Position numbers and translations under genes: made by a program. A stretch of 64,000 bases of DNA from Chloroflexota bacterium (GTDB lineage Bacteria; Chloroflexota; Dormibacteria; Dormibacterales; Dormibacteraceae): positions 1 through 64,000 of the forward strand of contig VBFH01000025.1 of the NCBI GenBank assembly GCA_005883575.1, written 5' to 3'. This document shows positions 1 through 7,749 of the stretch, piece after piece. The notes under the pieces are model-generated. The model was not told where the DNA came from. It ran no database searches and saw nothing but the letters and a program-made list of their open reading frames with translations. Every line of letters begins with the position of its first letter. The first letter of the stretch is position 1.

Positions 1-166
1 TGACGAACGCGTAGCCGGGATACGAGTGGACCGCGGGACGGATGTAGTCGGAGACCGGCGTGTGCCCGGTGAGCAGCGCCCAGCTCTCGTACGCAAGCAG
101 CACCGTGATCACGCCGAAGAGCGTGGTCACGGTCCACGAGAAGATGCTCCCGGTTGCCCTGATCAT
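1..166 (-). CDS. Partial membrane protein, N-terminus only
   Basis: An open frame on the minus strand starts at ATG 166 and runs off the left edge after 55 codons. It begins MIRATGSIFSWTVTTLFGVI and contains one clear hydrophobic segment (about residues 10-28), followed by a more polar stretch with HTPVSDYIRPAVHSYPGY. The pattern fits a cytoplasmic N-terminus, one membrane helix and an extracytoplasmic segment. It diverges from the enolase-superfamily gene at 200, leaving 33 bases between the two starts. The family is not recognised; the segment could be the first helix of a polytopic protein. Confidence 0.5.
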   Translation of the reverse strand, partial: MIRATGSIFSWTVTTLFGVITVLLAYESWALLTGHTPVSDYIRPAVHSYPGYAFV

Positions 167-199
167 GTCATGAATTGTCGCCGGATAGGATGGCGCGCA

Positions 200-1366
200 A
201 TGGGCGGCGCATCCCGAAACGACACTCGGATCACCCGAGTTCGCTCGCGCGTGCTCGATCTGCCGCTTCCTCACGAGTTCAGACCGGCGTGGGGCCGCAA
301 CGAGATCCAGCGGTCCTTTTACGTGACCCTCGTCGAGATCGAGACGGCGGCCGGCATCACTGGCATCACGGCCGCGGAGGCCGGACCTGAAGCCGCGGTT
401 TCCATCGACCGGTTCGTGGCGCCGCACCTCATCGGACAGGATGCGGCCAGCCCGGAGGCGTTGATCGGCGTGCTGCGCGACGCCGAAATCCTCGGTCCGC
501 CGGTGTACTGCATCGAGGTCGCGCTCTGGGACATCGCCGCAAAAGCCGCCGGGCTGGCGGCCCACAAGATGTGGGGAGCCGCGACGGATCGTGTTCCCGC
601 GTACTGCGCGACGGGCGAGATCCGGTCCCCCGAGCGACGGGTTGAGGACTGCCGCCGGATCGTCGCGGACGGTTTCAAGGCCGTCAAGCTTCGCTTCCAT
701 GCGGACGACCCGCGCAACGACATTCGGGTGGTCGAAGCAATCCGGCGGGAGATCGGGGACGGCCTGGTGATCCTCGTCGACGCGAACCAGGCCGGCGTCC
801 TACCCGGCCTGGGCGGGCACCGGCAGTGGACGCTGCGCGTGGCGATCGACGTCGCCCTCGAGCTCGAGCGCCTCGGCGTCACCTGGCTGGAGGAGCCGCT
901 CCCGCGTTACGACTACGCAGGCTTGCGTCGACTCCGCGAACACATGGGCACGCTCCAGCTGGCGGGCGGTGAGAACAACCACGGCCTGCATGAGTTCAAG
1001 CTGCTGATCGACCAGGGCTGCTACGACATCCTGCAGCCAGACGCCGTGCTGTCGGAGGGCGTGTACCAGCTCCGAAAGGTCGCCGCCCTCGCCGAGGCGG
1101 CGGGCCTGCTGATGGCGCCGCATACGTGGACCCACGGCATCGGGCTTCTCGCCAACCTCCAGCTCGTTGCCTCGATCCCCAACCACTCATGGTTCGAGTT
1201 TCCCCACGAGCCGCCCGGCTGGCCGGCCTCGGCGCTGAGCCAGATGCTTGCTGACAAGCCATGGATCGATGCCGAGGGCTGCCTTGCCGTCCCGGATCGG
1301 CCCGGCTTTGGCTTCGAGCTCGACGAGGAGCTGATCGAACGCCACACCGTGGCGCGCCAGGGCTGA
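200..1366 (+). CDS. Mandelate racemase/muconate lactonizing enzyme family protein (sugar-acid dehydratase type), paralogue 1
   Basis: Member of the enolase superfamily, probably dehydrating a sugar acid or related polyol acid through a Mg-stabilised enolate. Family landmarks are present: a KAVKLR segment near residue 160 for the KxK/KxR base, metal ligands in VDANQAG (D about 194), EEPLPR (about 231) and GGENNHG (about 257), then QPDAV and the base histidine in APHTW (about 308). ATG 200 is chosen because AGGA lies nine bases upstream and the protein then aligns with its paralogue at 2386; ATG 170 is an in-frame alternative. It lies upstream of the promoter at 1386, so it is probably transcribed separately. 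Family is secure, substrate is unknown. Confidence 0.85.
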   Translation: MGGASRNDTRITRVRSRVLDLPLPHEFRPAWGRNEIQRSFYVTLVEIETAAGITGITAAEAGPEAAVSIDRFVAPHLIGQDAASPEALIGVLRDAEILGPPVYCIEVALWDIAAKAAGLAAHKMWGAATDRVPAYCATGEIRSPERRVEDCRRIVADGFKAVKLRFHADDPRNDIRVVEAIRREIGDGLVILVDANQAGVLPGLGGHRQWTLRVAIDVALELERLGVTWLEEPLPRYDYAGLRRLREHMGTLQLAGGENNHGLHEFKLLIDQGCYDILQPDAVLSEGVYQLRKVAALAEAAGLLMAPHTWTHGIGLLANLQLVASIPNHSWFEFPHEPPGWPASALSQMLADKPWIDAEGCLAVPDRPGFGFELDEELIERHTVARQG

Positions 1367-1385
1367 CGGCCAAAACCGCCATCGA

Positions 1386-1436
1386 TTGACAAACCCACCG
1401 GCGGGCCATACCTTGGGGCCGGTTTGGAACGCTCCA
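1386..1436 (+). promoter_or_regulatory. Promoter P1 with LacI-type operator O1
   Basis: TTGACA (1386-1391), a 17-base spacer and TACCTT (1409-1414) make a sigma-70-like promoter. The palindrome TGGAACGCTCCA (1425-1436) covers the expected transcription start. The central CG and dyad are typical of LacI/GalR operators, and the same motif recurs at 9562-9586, 19590 and 23816. The gene starts only a few bases later, so its leader must be very short. Confidence 0.7.
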
Positions 1437-1438
1437 AT

Positions 1439-2389
1439 GTGGAAGTCCGTATTGGCTTGCTGACCGACGCAATGCCGGATCGCAGCCTCTCCGATGTCGC
1501 CACCTGGGCGTGCGGCACCGGGCTGATCCAGGACCTGGAGATCGGCGTCGGCGGCTACTCTTCGGCGCCGCACTGCCGGCCGGCGGAGCTTCTCGCGCAT
1601 ACCGAAGCCCTCGCGAGCTGGCGAAGGACCATTGACGACGCCGGGCTGGGGATCTCTGCCCTCAACGTCTCCGGCAATCCCCTGCATCCCAACCCCGAGA
1701 TCGCCGCCCGTCACGACGCCGACCTCCGACAGGCGATCAGGTTGGCTGCGGAGCTTGGCGTCGACAGAATCGTCGCGATGTCCGGCTGTCCGGGAGCGGC
1801 GCCGGCGGACCGTTCCGCTCCCCACTTCTCAGCCGGCGGCTGGCTGCCCGACCTCGAGCGCATCGCCGAATGGCAGTGGAGGGAACGGGTCGCACCCTAC
1901 TGGCTCGAGATCGCGGCCTACGCGCGACAGGAGCATCCGCGTCTTTTGATCTGCTTCGAGCTCCACCCGGGGACGTACGTCTTCAACTTGGAGACCTTCA
2001 GTCGCGCCCGGGCGCTGAGCGACAACCTCGGTGTCAACCTCGACCCAAGTCACTTCTTCTGGCAATCGATGGATCCGCTCGCGATGGTGGAGGCCATTGG
2101 CGATCGGATCGGACATGCGCATGGCAAGGACACCACAATCCACGCGAAGCGGCTCGCGCTCAACGGCATGCTCGACAGCAGGTGGCCAAACCCGCCTGAC
2201 GAGATGCCGTGGAACTTCGCCACGGTCGGCCGGGGGCACGACCAGGCTTGGTGGGGAAGCTTTGTCGCGATGCTTCGCGATCAGGGCTTCGGCGGCACCA
2301 TCAGCATCGAGTACGAGGACCCATTCGTGCCGGTTGAAGAATCCGTTCTCGAATCGGCGCGATTGCTCGGATCAGTGATCCACCCGTGA
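1439..2389 (+). CDS. Xylose isomerase-like TIM-barrel protein, paralogue 1
   Basis: About 316 residues resembling the AP-endonuclease-2/sugar phosphate isomerase-epimerase fold. Candidate metal-binding motifs are FELHPG, NLDPSHFFW, GHAHGKD, VGRGHD and IEYEDP, giving the Glu/Asp/His/Glu pattern of this superfamily. A TTG upstream at 1424 would place the operator O1 inside the coding region, so GTG 1439 is preferred; no Shine-Dalgarno is visible, consistent with a nearly leaderless message. Its stop overlaps the GTG of the next gene by four bases, so it is translationally coupled to the second enolase-superfamily enzyme. A close paralogue lies at 18580. Exact isomerase/epimerase activity is not known. 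Confidence 0.8.
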   Translation: MEVRIGLLTDAMPDRSLSDVATWACGTGLIQDLEIGVGGYSSAPHCRPAELLAHTEALASWRRTIDDAGLGISALNVSGNPLHPNPEIAARHDADLRQAIRLAAELGVDRIVAMSGCPGAAPADRSAPHFSAGGWLPDLERIAEWQWRERVAPYWLEIAAYARQEHPRLLICFELHPGTYVFNLETFSRARALSDNLGVNLDPSHFFWQSMDPLAMVEAIGDRIGHAHGKDTTIHAKRLALNGMLDSRWPNPPDEMPWNFATVGRGHDQAWWGSFVAMLRDQGFGGTISIEYEDPFVPVEESVLESARLLGSVIHP

Positions 2390-3615
2390 AGATCGAGCGC
2401 ATCAGCTGCCGTGTGGTCGACTTTCCGCTCGAGCGCGAGTTCCATCCGGCATGGGCGCGTGGGCGCAATCAGCCGGACCTGCTCATGGTCTTGATCGAGG
2501 TCGACACCGACGAGGGCGTGACTGGGATCGGCGCCGCGCACGCAGGCCTGGAGGCGGCGGTGACGATCGAGCGGTTTGTCGCGCCCTATTTCCTCGGCCA
2601 GGACCCGATGTACATCGAGCGCCTGGTGCCGGTGCTGCGCGACACCGAGATCCTTGGCGCGCCCGTGTACTGCATGGAGATGCCGCTGTGGGACATCATC
2701 GGCAAAGTCGCCGGCCTGCCGGTCTCCAGATTGTGGGGCGGCTATTCCGACAGCGTGACCGCGTACTGCGCCACGGCGGAGGTGCGCTCACCCTCCCAGC
2801 GCGTCGAAGACGTGAAGCGGATGCTGGAGGAGGGATACCGCGCGGTCAAATTCCGCTTTCACCTTCCCGATCCGCGTGAGGACCTGAAGGTGGTCGAAGC
2901 GGTGCGCGCGGCGGTAGGCGATGGGATCGAGATCATGGTCGACGCCAACCAGGCCGGCGTCGAGCCGGGGCACGGCGGCCACCACGCGTGGGGCTTTTCG
3001 GCGGCCCTGACCGTTGCGCGCGAGCTGGAGCGGATGAACGTGCGCTGGCTGGAGGAGCCGCTGCCGCGCCACGACTACGACGGGCTGCGCCGGCTTCGCG
3101 ACAGGCTCGACACCCTTCCGCTCGCGGGCGGAGAGGACAACCATGGCCTGCACGAGTTCAAGCTGCTGATCGATCGCGGTTGCTACGACATCCTCCAGCC
3201 CGACGCTCTGCTGTCGGAGGGCGTCGGCCAGATGCGCAAGGTCGCGGCGCTGGCGGAGACGGCCGATCTCGAGATCGCCCCGCACACGTGGGGAAACGGG
3301 ATCGGGCTCATGGCCAACCTGCACCTTGCGGCCGCGATTCCGAACTGCCCCTTCCTCGAGTTCCCGCACGATCCGCCGAGCGGGTGGACGGCCGCGGCTC
3401 GCGACCAGATGCTGATGGAGCCCCTGGTGATCAACGCCGAGGGCCGCGTGCGCGTGCCCGACCGGCCCGGGTTTGGGCTCGTGCTGGACGAGGAAAGGAT
3501 CGCCCGCTACACGGTGAGCACGCACACCGTCGGCCTCGATCAGGCCGCGCCCTTGCCCACCTCGAGCACCACTCGCCCTGACTCAACGCGCACCGGCACG
3601 ACCTTCACCGCGTAG
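2386..3615 (+). CDS. Mandelate racemase/muconate lactonizing enzyme family protein, paralogue 2
   Basis: Clearly paralogous to the protein at 200 along its whole length. It has AVKFRFH, VDANQAG, EEPLPRHD, GGEDNHG, QPDALLSEG and APHTWGNG, so metal and acid/base positions of the enolase superfamily are kept. One visible difference is GGEDN instead of GGENN in the third ligand loop. GTG 2386 overlaps the preceding stop (GTGA). The C-terminus extends about 25 residues past the point where paralogue 1 ends (…YTVSTHTVGLDQ…), and this tail is read opposite the last 76 bases of the Rieske gene, suggesting loss of an earlier stop. Probably a sugar-acid dehydratase; substrate unknown. Confidence 0.85.
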   Translation: MKIERISCRVVDFPLEREFHPAWARGRNQPDLLMVLIEVDTDEGVTGIGAAHAGLEAAVTIERFVAPYFLGQDPMYIERLVPVLRDTEILGAPVYCMEMPLWDIIGKVAGLPVSRLWGGYSDSVTAYCATAEVRSPSQRVEDVKRMLEEGYRAVKFRFHLPDPREDLKVVEAVRAAVGDGIEIMVDANQAGVEPGHGGHHAWGFSAALTVARELERMNVRWLEEPLPRHDYDGLRRLRDRLDTLPLAGGEDNHGLHEFKLLIDRGCYDILQPDALLSEGVGQMRKVAALAETADLEIAPHTWGNGIGLMANLHLAAAIPNCPFLEFPHDPPSGWTAAARDQMLMEPLVINAEGRVRVPDRPGFGLVLDEERIARYTVSTHTVGLDQAAPLPTSSTTRPDSTRTGTTFTA

Positions 3616-3902
3616 CTCTCATCCCACAGCGCGCGACCTCGCTCGAGCTCGAACTCCCAGCCATGCCAGGGGCACGCGATGACCGGCGTCTCGTCATCGA
3701 CCTCCATCGAGCCCGGCGCGCCGCTGCTGAGCCGGCCGCTGACGATACCAAGACAGACCGGGCCTTTCTGATGCGGGCAGCGGTTGTGGATCGCAAAGAA
3801 GCGGTCTCGCCATCGCAGCACGCCCACCTCGTGAATCCCGGCCTGGAGGATCCGCATGCGGTGGTCCTCGAAATCCGCGACCGCACCGACGTCGATCTTC
3901 AC
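3540..3902 (-). CDS. Small Rieske [2Fe-2S] ferredoxin-like protein
   Basis: A 120-residue single-domain Rieske protein. The cluster ligands are visible as CPHQKG (Cys-x-His) and CPWHGWEF (Cys-x2-His), with an intervening acidic loop. It has no signal peptide or membrane segment, so it is likely a cytoplasmic electron carrier or the small partner of an oxygenase. GTG 3902 overlaps the stop of the upstream amidohydrolase (GTGA), so the two are made together as the last genes of the importer operon. No oxygenase catalytic subunit is nearby. The 3' end overlaps the convergent gene ending at 3615. Confidence 0.85.
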   Translation of the reverse strand: MKIDVGAVADFEDHRMRILQAGIHEVGVLRWRDRFFAIHNRCPHQKGPVCLGIVSGRLSSGAPGSMEVDDETPVIACPWHGWEFELERGRALWDESYAVKVVPVRVESGRVVLEVGKGAA

Positions 3903-5020
3903 TGCGCCTTCTGGGCCACCGGCTTCGGCCGCTCCAGCTCCTTCTCGTTCCACTCGTAGAGCCGGCACGCGTTCTCGAAAAAGATCCTCCGGTGCCAATC
4001 CGCCGGCAGCCGAGTCGAAAGGTACTCGATCTCGTCGGCGTCCCAGTGTGGATAGTCCGACGAGTAAACCAGCCGGTCCTCGAGGTGCATCGAGCGCAGC
4101 AGGTCGATGACGTTCTCCTTTTCGGGGGCGATCTCGAGCGGTTGCGTCGTCACCCATACGTGCTGGGCGAAGTACTCGCTGGGCAGGCGCTTGAGCCAGG
4201 GCACCTCGCGGCGAAGGCCTTTGTACTCCGTGTCGAAACGCCATAACAAGCTTGGGATCCAAGCCGAGCCGCCCTCGATCAAAACGACCCTGAGGCCGGG
4301 ATATTTCTCGAACACGCCGTGCGCGATGAAGCTGACGAGATGGGTCTGGAGCGCCTGGGGCCACAGCACGTGCGTCTCGAAGTACGTGCTCACGCTGCCA
4401 CCCCCGGTGCTCGGCGGATTCGCCCAGCCGCCCGCCCCGCCGTGGATCGCCACCGGGCGGCCGGTCTCCTCGGCGGCCGCGTAGATGGGATGGAAGACAG
4501 GGTGCCCGAACCCGCGGTTGAACGGATTGTCGACCAGCATCACCTGCACCATGCGCGGGTTCAGCGCATGGCGCCGCACCTCGGCGGCTGCGGTATCGGG
4601 CAGCTGGCTGCCGACCATGATCGAGGAGAACAGGCGAGGATCCTGGGTCAGCCACCGCTCGACGCTCCAGTCGTTCATCGCGCGCGCAAGCTCGGCCGCG
4701 AAGTACGGGTTGTGATGCCCGGCGACGTGACTGTCGTCGCCAAACGTGAGGATCGCGCGCCTGAGGTCTGAGGCCGCGAGCAGCTGGTCGCGCATCGTCG
4801 GGTAATCGGAGCCAGGCTCGCCGCCGTGCTTCGGATACGTGTCGGCGCGCATGAACCCGTGCGGGTTCGGAAAACCGTCCTGAACCGTCAGCGGAACGTT
4901 GCCGGCCGGCCCCCGGTCGGTCACGTACTCGCGCCACCCTTTCGACAGGTACTGGATCAGCTCGGCGTCCGTGTTCCGAGCATGGTGTATGTCGCAGTCG
5001 ATGACCGGGCCCGAGTACAT
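3899..5020 (-). CDS. Amidohydrolase-2 family metal-dependent hydrolase/decarboxylase
   Basis: About 373 residues of the amidohydrolase-related family that includes ACMSD-type decarboxylases. It opens with the metal motif DCDIHH, then shows VAIHGG, FIAHGVFEKYPGL and the C-terminal SSDYPHWD, the usual barrel ligands in order. ATG 5020 is chosen because GAGGAA lies seven bases upstream; upstream in-frame codons run through the intergenic hairpin. It follows the sugar-binding protein gene and is coupled to the Rieske gene, so it may process an imported ring compound or lactone. The reaction cannot be assigned from sequence. Confidence 0.8.
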   Translation of the reverse strand: MYSGPVIDCDIHHARNTDAELIQYLSKGWREYVTDRGPAGNVPLTVQDGFPNPHGFMRADTYPKHGGEPGSDYPTMRDQLLAASDLRRAILTFGDDSHVAGHHNPYFAAELARAMNDWSVERWLTQDPRLFSSIMVGSQLPDTAAAEVRRHALNPRMVQVMLVDNPFNRGFGHPVFHPIYAAAEETGRPVAIHGGAGGWANPPSTGGGSVSTYFETHVLWPQALQTHLVSFIAHGVFEKYPGLRVVLIEGGSAWIPSLLWRFDTEYKGLRREVPWLKRLPSEYFAQHVWVTTQPLEIAPEKENVIDLLRSMHLEDRLVYSSDYPHWDADEIEYLSTRLPADWHRRIFFENACRLYEWNEKELERPKPVAQKAQ

Positions 5021-5046
5021 GAAGAAATTCCTCTCCTTACCAGGGT

Positions 5047-5074
5047 GGCAGGGCGGCTCGGTGTCCGCCCTGCC
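5047..5074 (-). other. Strong intercistronic hairpin after the binding-protein gene
   Basis: Two perfectly complementary 10-base arms (5047-5056 and 5065-5074) separated by an 8-base loop lie 18 bases after the binding-protein stop. No T-run follows on the minus strand, so it is not a canonical terminator. Hairpins here commonly protect the abundant binding-protein message or reduce downstream expression; that role is inferred. Confidence 0.65.
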
Positions 5075-5091
5075 TTGAGTTTGCAACTAGC

Positions 5092-6501
5092 TCAGAGTTT
5101 TTCGACTTTGTCGGCGCCGACCTGGTTGGACATCGTGTCGCTCAGGATCTTGATTGCCTGGTCGACCGACGTATTGGGGTTGGTCGCGATCTGCCCGGTG
5201 GCCTGGCCTATCCCCTGCACCCAGGCCGGATAACCCTCCTGCTCCGACGGCATAGGCTTCGAGTTCGGAAGCGCGTCGCCGAACGCCTTGTTGAACGGAG
5301 GGGCGAAGTCGAGGAAGCCGGAAGACTTGGCCACCGTCTGGCTCGGCGGCACAAACCCTGCGCGGTTGGCGATGAAGACCTGGTTGTCGTCGCTCTCGAT
5401 GATCTTGAGCAATCCCCAGGAGAGCTGCGGGTGCTTGGTCGCCTTGGAGACGGCTACGGCCCAACCGCCCAACGTGCTGGCCGTGCCAGGAGCCTGGCCT
5501 TTGGAGGTCGGTATCGGCACCGCGCTCGCCTCTTGCGCCGCGGTCGCCCAGTGGCGGTTCTGCTCGGTCCACGCGTCGGCAAACCAGTTGGAACCGATCG
5601 CGATCGCCATCTGATGGTCTTTCAGCAGGACGACGGGGCGTCCAACCGCCTTAGGCGAGAACAGGTCGGAAGTCGAGCCACCGAGGTGCTCCGAGTAGAC
5701 GGACTTGTAGAACTGCATGACCTCACGCAGTCCAGGGCTGTCGACCACCCACTTCTTCTTGTTGTAGTCGTAGATAGTCGGGGTCGATGACGCGTAGACC
5801 ATGTTGGCGCTGCCCTGGAGGACGCCACCCGCGCCGGCGCTCGTCCCCGCCGGCGCCCAGAAGGCGACGACGCTCTGCCCGCTGGATTTCACCGCGCGAG
5901 CGGCCTTGAGCAGGTCATCCCAGTTCTTGGGCTGCCAGGGCACCGAGATTCCGGCTTTCTGGAGCATCGCGTTGTTGTAGTAGATCGCCGAGTTGTTCTC
6001 TCCGGTGTTGACGGCAAAGACCTTGCCGTCGATCTTGCTCTCGTCCTGGATCACCTTTGGGAAGGAACCCCAGAACGGCGCCTTGCTCGAATCGCTGACG
6101 AACGAGTCGAGGGGAAGCAGATAGTCGGACGCCACCCACTGGCCGACGTAACCGGTCGGAAGCATGAACACGTCTGGCGTCGTGGATGGGTTCTTGTACT
6201 CGAGCGCGACCTTGTTGACAAGGTCGACATCCGTGCCGTTGAACCCCTGAAGGTTCAATTTCGCGTTCGGGTACTGCTGCTCGAACTCTTTTTTGACCTT
6301 GTCCCACCAGATCACGGACTGGTCGTCCGAGTCGAAGACATAGGTGGTCGAGTAGGCGACTGTGATCGTGCCCTTCATGTCGTCGTTCAAATTGGTAGAG
6401 GGGTTGTTGCTGCTGCTGCCACCGCATGCCGCGAGCATGGCCGTGGACACGAAGGTCAGTAGCACCGACCACAGTCCAAAACGTTGACCAGGATTCCTCA
6501 A
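5092..6501 (-). CDS. Extracellular sugar-binding lipoprotein of ABC importer
   Basis: A 469-residue family-1 solute-binding protein. The N-terminus has a lipoprotein signal: hydrophobic WSVLLTFVSTAM followed by the lipobox LAAC, then a Ser/Asn-rich linker. The mature part shows features of sugar-binding proteins (KVKKEFEQQYPN, VFMLPTGY, AIAIGSNWF, GGWAVAVSKATKHP). TTG 6501 is the likely start because AGGAGG lies seven bases upstream. It delivers substrate to the permeases at 7750 and 8619. It is the fourth gene of the importer operon, placed after the ATPase, and is followed by a stable hairpin. The ligand is unknown; context suggests a cyclitol or sugar derivative. Confidence 0.88.
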   Translation of the reverse strand: MRNPGQRFGLWSVLLTFVSTAMLAACGGSSSNNPSTNLNDDMKGTITVAYSTTYVFDSDDQSVIWWDKVKKEFEQQYPNAKLNLQGFNGTDVDLVNKVALEYKNPSTTPDVFMLPTGYVGQWVASDYLLPLDSFVSDSSKAPFWGSFPKVIQDESKIDGKVFAVNTGENNSAIYYNNAMLQKAGISVPWQPKNWDDLLKAARAVKSSGQSVVAFWAPAGTSAGAGGVLQGSANMVYASSTPTIYDYNKKKWVVDSPGLREVMQFYKSVYSEHLGGSTSDLFSPKAVGRPVVLLKDHQMAIAIGSNWFADAWTEQNRHWATAAQEASAVPIPTSKGQAPGTASTLGGWAVAVSKATKHPQLSWGLLKIIESDDNQVFIANRAGFVPPSQTVAKSSGFLDFAPPFNKAFGDALPNSKPMPSEQEGYPAWVQGIGQATGQIATNPNTSVDQAIKILSDTMSNQVGADKVEKL

Positions 6502-6513
6502 TGCCTTACCTCC

Positions 6514-7749
6514 TCATGAAATTTCTTCGGCTCTCGATGGCGCACCCCGTGCGCCGGTCTGACGTTGAAGGTCCGATCGCCCTTCCGCCGGTTCTTCTTT
6601 CCGCGCCTCCCTCACGGTCCTCCGAACGTCGGCTCCCCCGGCCACCGGCCGCTGGAGGATGGTGCGCCCCGACCGGGCGTCGAAGAGATGAAGCCGCGCA
6701 GGATTCAACGCGAGCTCGACCCGCTCACGGGTCCGCACGCCCGACCGCGGAGGGAAGCGGGACGTGACCGTTTCGCCTGCGCATACGGCGGTCACGTAAG
6801 CCTCGTGGCCCATCGGCTCGACGACGTCCACCTCGGCGCTGACGGTCAGCGTGCTGTCCGGGCTGGCGACGCGCCCCCACATGAGGTCCTCCGGTCGGAG
6901 GCCGACGGTGACCTCGCCGCCGGTCGTCTCGCCGGTGAGCTGCGATCCGGCGCTGATCGGAGTCTTGACGCCCAGGAACTCAATCGCCGTCTTGCCCTGC
7001 GTCGTCGTTAAACGCCCGGGCACGAAGTTCATTCGCGGGGAGCCGATGAAGCCGGCGACGAAGATGTTCGCCGGATTGTCGTAGAGCGTCTCCGGGGCAT
7101 CCACCTGCTGGAGCCGGCCGAGGTTCATGACCGCGATCCGATCGCCCATCGTCATCGCCTCGACCTGGTCGTGGGTCACATACAGCGTCGTCACCCGGAA
7201 GCGCTCGTGCAGCCGGCTCAGCTCCGCTCGCATCTGCACCCGCAAGCCGGCGTCGAGGTTGGAGAGGGGCTCGTCCATCAGGAAGACCTGTGGCTGCCGG
7301 ATGAGCGCGCGACCCAGGGCCACGCGCTGCCTCTGGCCGCCTGACAACTCCGAGGGACGGCGTTTCAAAAGGTGGCCCAGACCAAGTACGTCGGCCGTTT
7401 CCTTTACGCGCTCCGCCACCACGCTCCCGGCGGCGCCCCGCGCGCGCATGCCGAACGCAAGGTTGTCGTACACGTTCATGTGCGGGTAGAGCGCGTAGCT
7501 CTGGAACACCATCGCGACGTCGCGAAATCGTGGAGAAACGTTGTTGACGAGCCTGTCCCCGATCAGGATCCGTCCATAGGACGGTCGTTCCAGGCCGGCC
7601 AGCATCCGCAGCGTCGTCGTCTTGCCACACCCCGACGGGCCGACGAGGACGAGGAACTCACCGGCGTTGACGGTGAGGTTCAGGTCTTCGACCGCCGTCT
7701 CCGCGCCGAAGATCTTGTGCACGCCCTCGAACCGGACCTCGCTGAGCAT
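6514..7749 (-). CDS. ABC sugar importer ATP-binding protein, UgpC/MalK type
   Basis: 411 residues with Walker A GPSGCGKTT (about 37-45), Q-loop FQSYALYPH, signature LSGGQRQRV, Walker B VFLMDEPLSNLD and switch His VTHDQVEAM. The C-terminal third carries the TOBE/MalK-type regulatory domain (…VGLRPEDL…). This length and architecture are typical of ATPases that energise oligosaccharide/polyol importers. ATG 7749 directly abuts the TAG of the permease gene. The last 35 residues are rich in Arg/Glu and not conserved in the family. Confidence 0.93.
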   Translation of the reverse strand: MLSEVRFEGVHKIFGAETAVEDLNLTVNAGEFLVLVGPSGCGKTTTLRMLAGLERPSYGRILIGDRLVNNVSPRFRDVAMVFQSYALYPHMNVYDNLAFGMRARGAAGSVVAERVKETADVLGLGHLLKRRPSELSGGQRQRVALGRALIRQPQVFLMDEPLSNLDAGLRVQMRAELSRLHERFRVTTLYVTHDQVEAMTMGDRIAVMNLGRLQQVDAPETLYDNPANIFVAGFIGSPRMNFVPGRLTTTQGKTAIEFLGVKTPISAGSQLTGETTGGEVTVGLRPEDLMWGRVASPDSTLTVSAEVDVVEPMGHEAYVTAVCAGETVTSRFPPRSGVRTRERVELALNPARLHLFDARSGRTILQRPVAGGADVRRTVREARKEEPAEGRSDLQRQTGARGAPSRAEEIS

